Position numbers and translations under genes: made by a program
In this document: positions 15,094 to 18,993 of the stretch, piece after piece
How positions within the stretch are numbered: position 1 is the stretch's first letter
How the letters are laid out: every line of letters starts with the position of its first letter
The notes under the pieces: model-generated
Told to the model about the DNA's origin: nothing
The model's input: the letters and a program-made list of their open reading frames with translations, nothing else
Databases searched by the model: none
NCBI GenBank assembly: GCA_020061995.1
Contig: JAGUXE010000216.1
Span: 1-18,993 of the forward strand
Direction of reading: 5' to 3'
Origin: Ignavibacteriales bacterium
GTDB taxonomy: Bacteria; Bacteroidota; Ignavibacteria; Ignavibacteriales; Ignavibacteriaceae
Length of the DNA: 18,993 nucleotides

Positions 15094-16107
15094 ATGAAAA
15101 ATATTTATAAAATTTCTGCTCTTTGTTTATTGATAATATTATCGGTAGGACAATTAAGTTTTAGTCAACAAAAACTTGCACAAACCGGGATGAAGTTTTT
15201 GCTTGTTAGTCCCGATGCAAGAGCCTCAGCACTTGGTGATGCTGTTACAGCACTAGAAGGAGATGTTTCTTCATTATTCTTCAACCCGGCAGGTTTAGCG
15301 AGACAAACAGCTTTTTCTGATGTTTCGCTGGGACAAGTAAAATGGATTGCCGATATTAATTACTATTATGGTGCTGCATCATTTGCTCCTTATGATGGTA
15401 ATTATGGAGTCCTTGGTTTATCGTTGGTTTATGTTGATTATGGTGATTTCTTTGGAACTATTAGAGCAAATAATGACGCCGGCTATATTGATATGGGTAT
15501 TTATAACCCAAAAGCTTATTATTTCGGATTAACCTATTCTAAAGCTTTGAATGATAAATTTTCAATTGGTGGAAATCTTAAGTATGCTGTTCAAGATTTA
15601 AAGTCATCAATAACTGCAGTTAACGTAACAACAGGCACTTATACGAAAAAAGAATATACACCAAACGTACTAGTGTTTGATTTTGGAATGTTATATCATA
15701 CCGGTTTTCAAAGCCTTTCATTCGGTGCAGTTGTAAGAAATTTTTCGAAAGAAATGAAACTCGAAGGCGAAGGATTTCAACTTCCATTAATTTTTAAAGT
15801 TGGTGTTGCTTACAATGCAGCCGATATTTTTGACCTTGATAAAAATGAACATTCAATTCAGTTAGCTGTCGAAGCAGTTCATCCTCGAGATTATGCAGAA
15901 CAAATCAATGCAGGCGTTGAGTATAAGTTTATGAACATGCTTGCATTAAGAGCCGGTTGGTCAGCACCTAATGATGAACATAATTTTACGGCAGGTATTG
16001 GTTTTCAAAAGTCAATTGCAGATATCAATCTTGGAATTGATTATGCTTACGTACCATGGACTACCTTTTCTAACGTACATAAATTCAGTATTCATTTTGG
16101 GTTTTAA
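15094..16107 (+). CDS. PorV/PorQ-like outer-membrane protein (T9SS shuttle family)
   Basis: A 337-residue protein with a signal peptide (about 24 residues, cleavage before Gln in FSQQKL) and the family's hallmark N-terminus: KFLLVSPDARASALGDAVTA followed by LFFNPAGLA (about residues 33-67). The rest alternates as beta strands of a FadL-type barrel and ends in HKFSIHFGF with a terminal Phe. PorV carries cargo from the T9SS translocon to the PorU attachment complex, while PorQ-like relatives have less defined roles. It is somewhat shorter than characterised PorV. It sits between two likely T9SS cargos, which suggests a shuttle dedicated to this cluster; that is inference, since T9SS genomes of this lineage often carry many copies. 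The stop-to-start gap upstream is 22 bases, so it is co-transcribed with the gene before. Confidence 0.88.
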   Translation: MKNIYKISALCLLIILSVGQLSFSQQKLAQTGMKFLLVSPDARASALGDAVTALEGDVSSLFFNPAGLARQTAFSDVSLGQVKWIADINYYYGAASFAPYDGNYGVLGLSLVYVDYGDFFGTIRANNDAGYIDMGIYNPKAYYFGLTYSKALNDKFSIGGNLKYAVQDLKSSITAVNVTTGTYTKKEYTPNVLVFDFGMLYHTGFQSLSFGAVVRNFSKEMKLEGEGFQLPLIFKVGVAYNAADIFDLDKNEHSIQLAVEAVHPRDYAEQINAGVEYKFMNMLALRAGWSAPNDEHNFTAGIGFQKSIADINLGIDYAYVPWTTFSNVHKFSIHFGF

Positions 16108-16154
16108 GCTAGATAATGATAAATATTCTAATTTTAATTAAAATGGCAAATGCT

Positions 16155-17402
16155 ATGAAAATACAAAGACTTAACAAAGCTACTCAAGTTGCTTTTCCTA
16201 AATTATTAATTATGTTTTTTGTGATACTTACACTTTTCATTGGTTGTAACGAAGAAGACAAAGTCACTAGTCTGTGGAACGGAGATTATTCTCCATCTCC
16301 GGCTCCTATTATTACAGCAATAGCCCCGGCTGGTCAAGGATTAGCGGGAATTGAAGAAGTAACAATAACGGGGAGTAATTTTTCTCCAAATGTCGGTGAA
16401 AACTTTGTTTATTTCGGTACAGCGAAGGGAACAGTGTTGCAAGCAACGACTACCTCACTATTAGTGAAAGCCCCTAATTTTGTTGGTGATTCTCTTAACG
16501 TTAGAGTTGTGGTTCAAAATGCTTTGAGTACAAGCAATACAATCCAATATAAACTCCTCTCAGCGTTTAGGGTTGCTGTCGAATTCGGAACAGGTGTTTC
16601 ACCATCAGGAATCACTTTTGATAATGCAGGGAATATGTATTATTTCCTTCAAGGGATTAAAAAAGTTACACCTGCAGGAGATACAAGTTCATATGCACCA
16701 AAAGGGGCAGAAACATTTTGGGCTTCGCTTAAATTTGGACCGGACGGAGCACTTTATGCTGTAAGAAGTGTAGCCGGTATCTTCAGAATTTTACCCGGGG
16801 CAACTCCTGCATCTTGGGTTACTTCATCTGCAGGTATTGGATCAACAAATGATTTTGATTTTGATGTCAACGGTAATATGTGGGCTGGTGGTAATGCAAC
16901 TATAATTTCAAGAATAAAACAGGATAAAAGTGTAAAAACTTTTGCTAGCCCATCGTTCGTTGTTCGAGGTGTAAGAGTATATAATGGTTACGTCTATTTC
17001 AGTGGAAGAAAAGATAATAAAGAAGGAGTTTGGCGTGGACAAATTCTTGCAAGTGAAGATCTTGGTCCGCTAGAACAATATTTTGATTTTACAGCGGCAG
17101 GATATTCGGGTGATGCTACATCATTAGCTTTTTCATCTGATGGAATATGTTACCTTGGTGTAAATACACAAGTAACCACGGGTGTAGAACCCATAATAGT
17201 AATTAATAGTGATGGATCTTCGAAAATTCTTTATCCAGGTGTGCTTGACCCGAAAGGGAAAATGAAATGTCAATCTCTTTTTTGGGGACCGGGTCAACAT
17301 ATTTATTATGTTAGACAAATTGCAAATAATACAGAACCTGATAAAGAAGCGATAGTAGAAGTTTATATTGGTAAAACTAGTGCACCATATTTTGGCAACT
17401 GA
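16155..17402 (+). CDS. Lipoprotein with TIG/IPT domain and NHL-like beta-propeller
   Basis: An envelope lipoprotein of 415 residues from the ATG at 16155. In-frame ATGs at 16116 and 16143 are also possible. I prefer 16155 because it gives a normal signal peptide (MKIQRLNKATQVAFPKLLIM and so on) with the lipobox TLFIGC and Cys31; none of the three has a Shine-Dalgarno sequence. After the Cys comes an acidic stretch, NEEDK, like surface-export signals of Bacteroidota lipoproteins. Then follows a TIG/IPT immunoglobulin-like domain (about 50-134, with EEVTITGSNFSP) and a propeller of NHL-type repeats (about 140-415), seen as SPSGITFDNAGNMYYF, ASLKFGPDGALYAV, FDFDVNGNMWAGG and LAFSSDGICYLG. No sorting domain is present, so the lipid holds it in place. 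It follows the PorV-like gene closely and may act with the receptor. Ligand unknown. Confidence 0.82.
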   Translation: MKIQRLNKATQVAFPKLLIMFFVILTLFIGCNEEDKVTSLWNGDYSPSPAPIITAIAPAGQGLAGIEEVTITGSNFSPNVGENFVYFGTAKGTVLQATTTSLLVKAPNFVGDSLNVRVVVQNALSTSNTIQYKLLSAFRVAVEFGTGVSPSGITFDNAGNMYYFLQGIKKVTPAGDTSSYAPKGAETFWASLKFGPDGALYAVRSVAGIFRILPGATPASWVTSSAGIGSTNDFDFDVNGNMWAGGNATIISRIKQDKSVKTFASPSFVVRGVRVYNGYVYFSGRKDNKEGVWRGQILASEDLGPLEQYFDFTAAGYSGDATSLAFSSDGICYLGVNTQVTTGVEPIIVINSDGSSKILYPGVLDPKGKMKCQSLFWGPGQHIYYVRQIANNTEPDKEAIVEVYIGKTSAPYFGN

Positions 17403-17418
17403 TTTTATAAAATTAAGA

Positions 17419-17442
17419 ATGGATATAGTTTAAGTTATCCAT
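17419..17442. repeat. Short hairpin before the last gene of the envelope cluster
   Basis: ATGGATA (17419-17425) and TATCCAT (17436-17442) form a 7-bp stem with a 10-base loop in the 70-base gap between the TIG lipoprotein gene and the final propeller gene. No T run follows, so it is not an intrinsic terminator. It could mark an mRNA processing or stabilising site, or be chance. Confidence 0.3.
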
Positions 17443-17472
17443 AAATAATACAAACAAACAAAGGAGAAAAAA

Positions 17473-18906
17473 ATGGTAAAGAGATTCTTTGGAGTCTTAA
17501 CGTTGTTGGTTCTATTAACTGTTACGGGATATTCCCAATGGCAGTTTTCAGGAGTATTCCCTGATTCATCGAATAAAGCGATCAATCACACAGGAATGGT
17601 CCATGGTATGGCTACAGATCCGGATGGTAAAATTTGGATCATGAATTATTACGCTTATTCAAGAGATACTCTTCGTGTTCCTTATCCTGATGCAAACAAT
17701 CCTGGACAAAACCGAGATACTTTATTAACTGTTCGTGCATTGTATGTTCACAATCCTGATGGAAGTCTTCATACTTTCCCTACCGTTAATGGTATTCAAG
17801 TAGAAAACCCAATTTTATTTTACCGCGATAATAATGGTGCAGTTGATGATACTTTGGGTGGTGAATATCCTTGGATTCCTACAGCATCTTGGACAAATAC
17901 CGGTCGTGGTATGAGAACTGATGCTAATGGAAATATTGTAGCAGTATATTTCTCATATCATTATAAATATGATTATAAGACTGGTTTTGGTTTAGGTAAA
18001 GTGGTTCCTTTTGCCGGTTCAGCAGTTTCCCCCGGTATTTCTAAAGAAGGAAATAAGATGTTTGCAGCTCAAGTAGTTGGTGGAGCTCAACCAATAAAAG
18101 AGTATGATAATGCATTCAGTTATGTTGGTGATGCTGTTCCATTGAGTGTTGGGTTTTCACGCTCATTTGAAGTTGGGCCTGATGGAAATACTATCTATTG
18201 GGCAGGTTATACACTTCATGGTGTATATGTTTATAAAAGAGCAGATGAATTCAGTGTATTTGATTCAGTTGGGGTAATATTAAAAGGGTTTGATTCAGAG
18301 TCATTTACTTGGGATCCGGCTACAGGATGGTTATGGGCTAGTGCGGGTTCAGGTAATGACCTTCCAAATCGTTTTGTTGAACCCGATGGAACCCCTGTAG
18401 TTACTTACTGGTCACCAAACACCTGGTATGGTTATGATGTAAATACCGGTATGGTAATGGATAGTATTAAATGGGCAAATTTAAGTGATGGTGCTTTGCA
18501 ACGTCCTCGTGCTATAGCATTTAGTCCAACCGGAGATACTTGTTATGTTGGTAATTTCGGGACATTTGCATTCGAAGGTGCTCAGCGCTTTATCAATCCA
18601 AACAGACCACAAAGTCTACGTCAGGAAAACAGTGGTTTAGTAAAAGGATTTGAATTAGTTCAAAACTATCCTAATCCATTTAATCCTTCAACAGAGATTA
18701 AATTCTCAGTAATTAATTCAGGAATGACATCATTGAAAGTTTATGATGTTCTTGGACGTGAAGTTGCCGTTTTAGTTAACGAAAACTTAACATCAGGTCA
18801 ATATATTTACACTTTCAACGGTTCAGATTTAGCTTCAGGTACTTATGTTTATGAGTTAACTCAAAATGGTACAAGAGTAGCTAAAAAAATGTTATTAATG
18901 AAGTAA
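17473..18906 (+). CDS. Secreted beta-propeller protein with type A T9SS sorting domain
   Basis: A 477-residue protein with a signal peptide (about 21 residues, cleavage before Gln in GYSQWQF). The body (about 25-380) has propeller-like repeats built around short strand-turn units: GMATDPDGKIWIMNY, RGMRTDANGNIVAVY, FEVGPDGNTIYWAGY, FTWDPATGWLWASA and IAFSPTGDTCYVGNFG. The last 89 residues are a canonical type A sorting domain: FELVQNYPNPFNPSTEIKFS, SLKVYDVLGREVAVL, then ASGTYVYEL and VAKKMLLMK. Proteins with this tail cross the outer membrane through the type IX system and are then attached to the cell surface or released. AAGGAG before the ATG fixes the start. It is the last gene of the cluster and a probable cargo for the PorV-like protein encoded two genes upstream. 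The repeat pattern suggests a binding scaffold more than an enzyme, but no function can be named. Confidence 0.88.
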   Translation: MVKRFFGVLTLLVLLTVTGYSQWQFSGVFPDSSNKAINHTGMVHGMATDPDGKIWIMNYYAYSRDTLRVPYPDANNPGQNRDTLLTVRALYVHNPDGSLHTFPTVNGIQVENPILFYRDNNGAVDDTLGGEYPWIPTASWTNTGRGMRTDANGNIVAVYFSYHYKYDYKTGFGLGKVVPFAGSAVSPGISKEGNKMFAAQVVGGAQPIKEYDNAFSYVGDAVPLSVGFSRSFEVGPDGNTIYWAGYTLHGVYVYKRADEFSVFDSVGVILKGFDSESFTWDPATGWLWASAGSGNDLPNRFVEPDGTPVVTYWSPNTWYGYDVNTGMVMDSIKWANLSDGALQRPRAIAFSPTGDTCYVGNFGTFAFEGAQRFINPNRPQSLRQENSGLVKGFELVQNYPNPFNPSTEIKFSVINSGMTSLKVYDVLGREVAVLVNENLTSGQYIYTFNGSDLASGTYVYELTQNGTRVAKKMLLMK

Positions 18907-18924
18907 TCAGAATTATTTCAAATG

Positions 18925-18955
18925 AAAAGGCAGGGGAACCTGCCTTTTCTGTTTT
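18925..18955 (+). terminator. Intrinsic terminator closing the envelope cluster
   Basis: The stem AAAAGGCAGG (18925-18934) / CCTGCCTTTT (18939-18948) encloses a GGAA loop of GNRA type and continues into TTTTCTGTTTT. It lies 18 bases after the last stop codon. No further gene is visible up to the window end. Confidence 0.87.
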
Positions 18956-18993
18956 AAAGATAAACTCATTATTAGTGATGATGTAATTTTATA

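Overview
The window is AT-rich DNA from a Gram-negative member of the Bacteroidota, and I infer an Ignavibacteria/Chlorobi-type lineage. Several things point there. One protein ends in a classical type IX secretion (T9SS) type A sorting domain with a YPNPFNPST motif. There is a PorV/PorQ-like outer-membrane protein and a TonB-dependent receptor with an N-terminal carboxypeptidase-regulatory-like domain. Candidate promoters fit the Bacteroidota pattern TTG-N20-TAnnTTT. All five predicted signal peptidase I substrates carry Gln just after the predicted cleavage site.

Layout. Positions 1-491 hold the 3' part of a gene for a coiled-coil protein with a C-terminal J domain. Positions 492-1491 are about 1 kb without a convincing gene and look like decayed or repetitive sequence; a Bacteroidota-type promoter lies near their right end. 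Positions 1492-8554 form a peptide-use region on the + strand: an OPT-family peptide transporter, a stand-alone PqqD-like protein, the dipeptidase PepD, an MFS transporter that resembles the dipeptide carrier MFSD1 (with an apparent CTG start), an unknown exported protein, and an aminopeptidase of the M29/NicX-like kind. A strong terminator separates PepD from the MFS gene. A bidirectional terminator at 8573-8603 closes the region and also serves the converging gene.

A lipoprotein gene on the - strand (8626-9525) resembles the extracytoplasmic part of RskA-type anti-sigma factors. It has its own well-formed promoter, back to back with a promoter for the next cluster. Positions 9790-18906 are a five-gene + strand cell-envelope cluster: a TonB-dependent receptor, a secreted fibronectin-III protein with a divergent C-terminal sorting-like domain, a PorV/PorQ-like barrel, a TIG/beta-propeller lipoprotein, and a beta-propeller protein with a canonical type A T9SS sorting domain. 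A GNRA-loop terminator closes it at 18925-18955.

How the genes may work together (inference). In the first region, peptides enter through OPT and MFS carriers and are cut by PepD and the aminopeptidase; the job of the PqqD-like protein there is open. In the second, a receptor, two probable T9SS cargos, a lipoprotein and a dedicated PorV-like shuttle could form one surface complex that captures or processes an unknown substrate. No tRNA, rRNA, CRISPR array, transposase or phage gene was seen.
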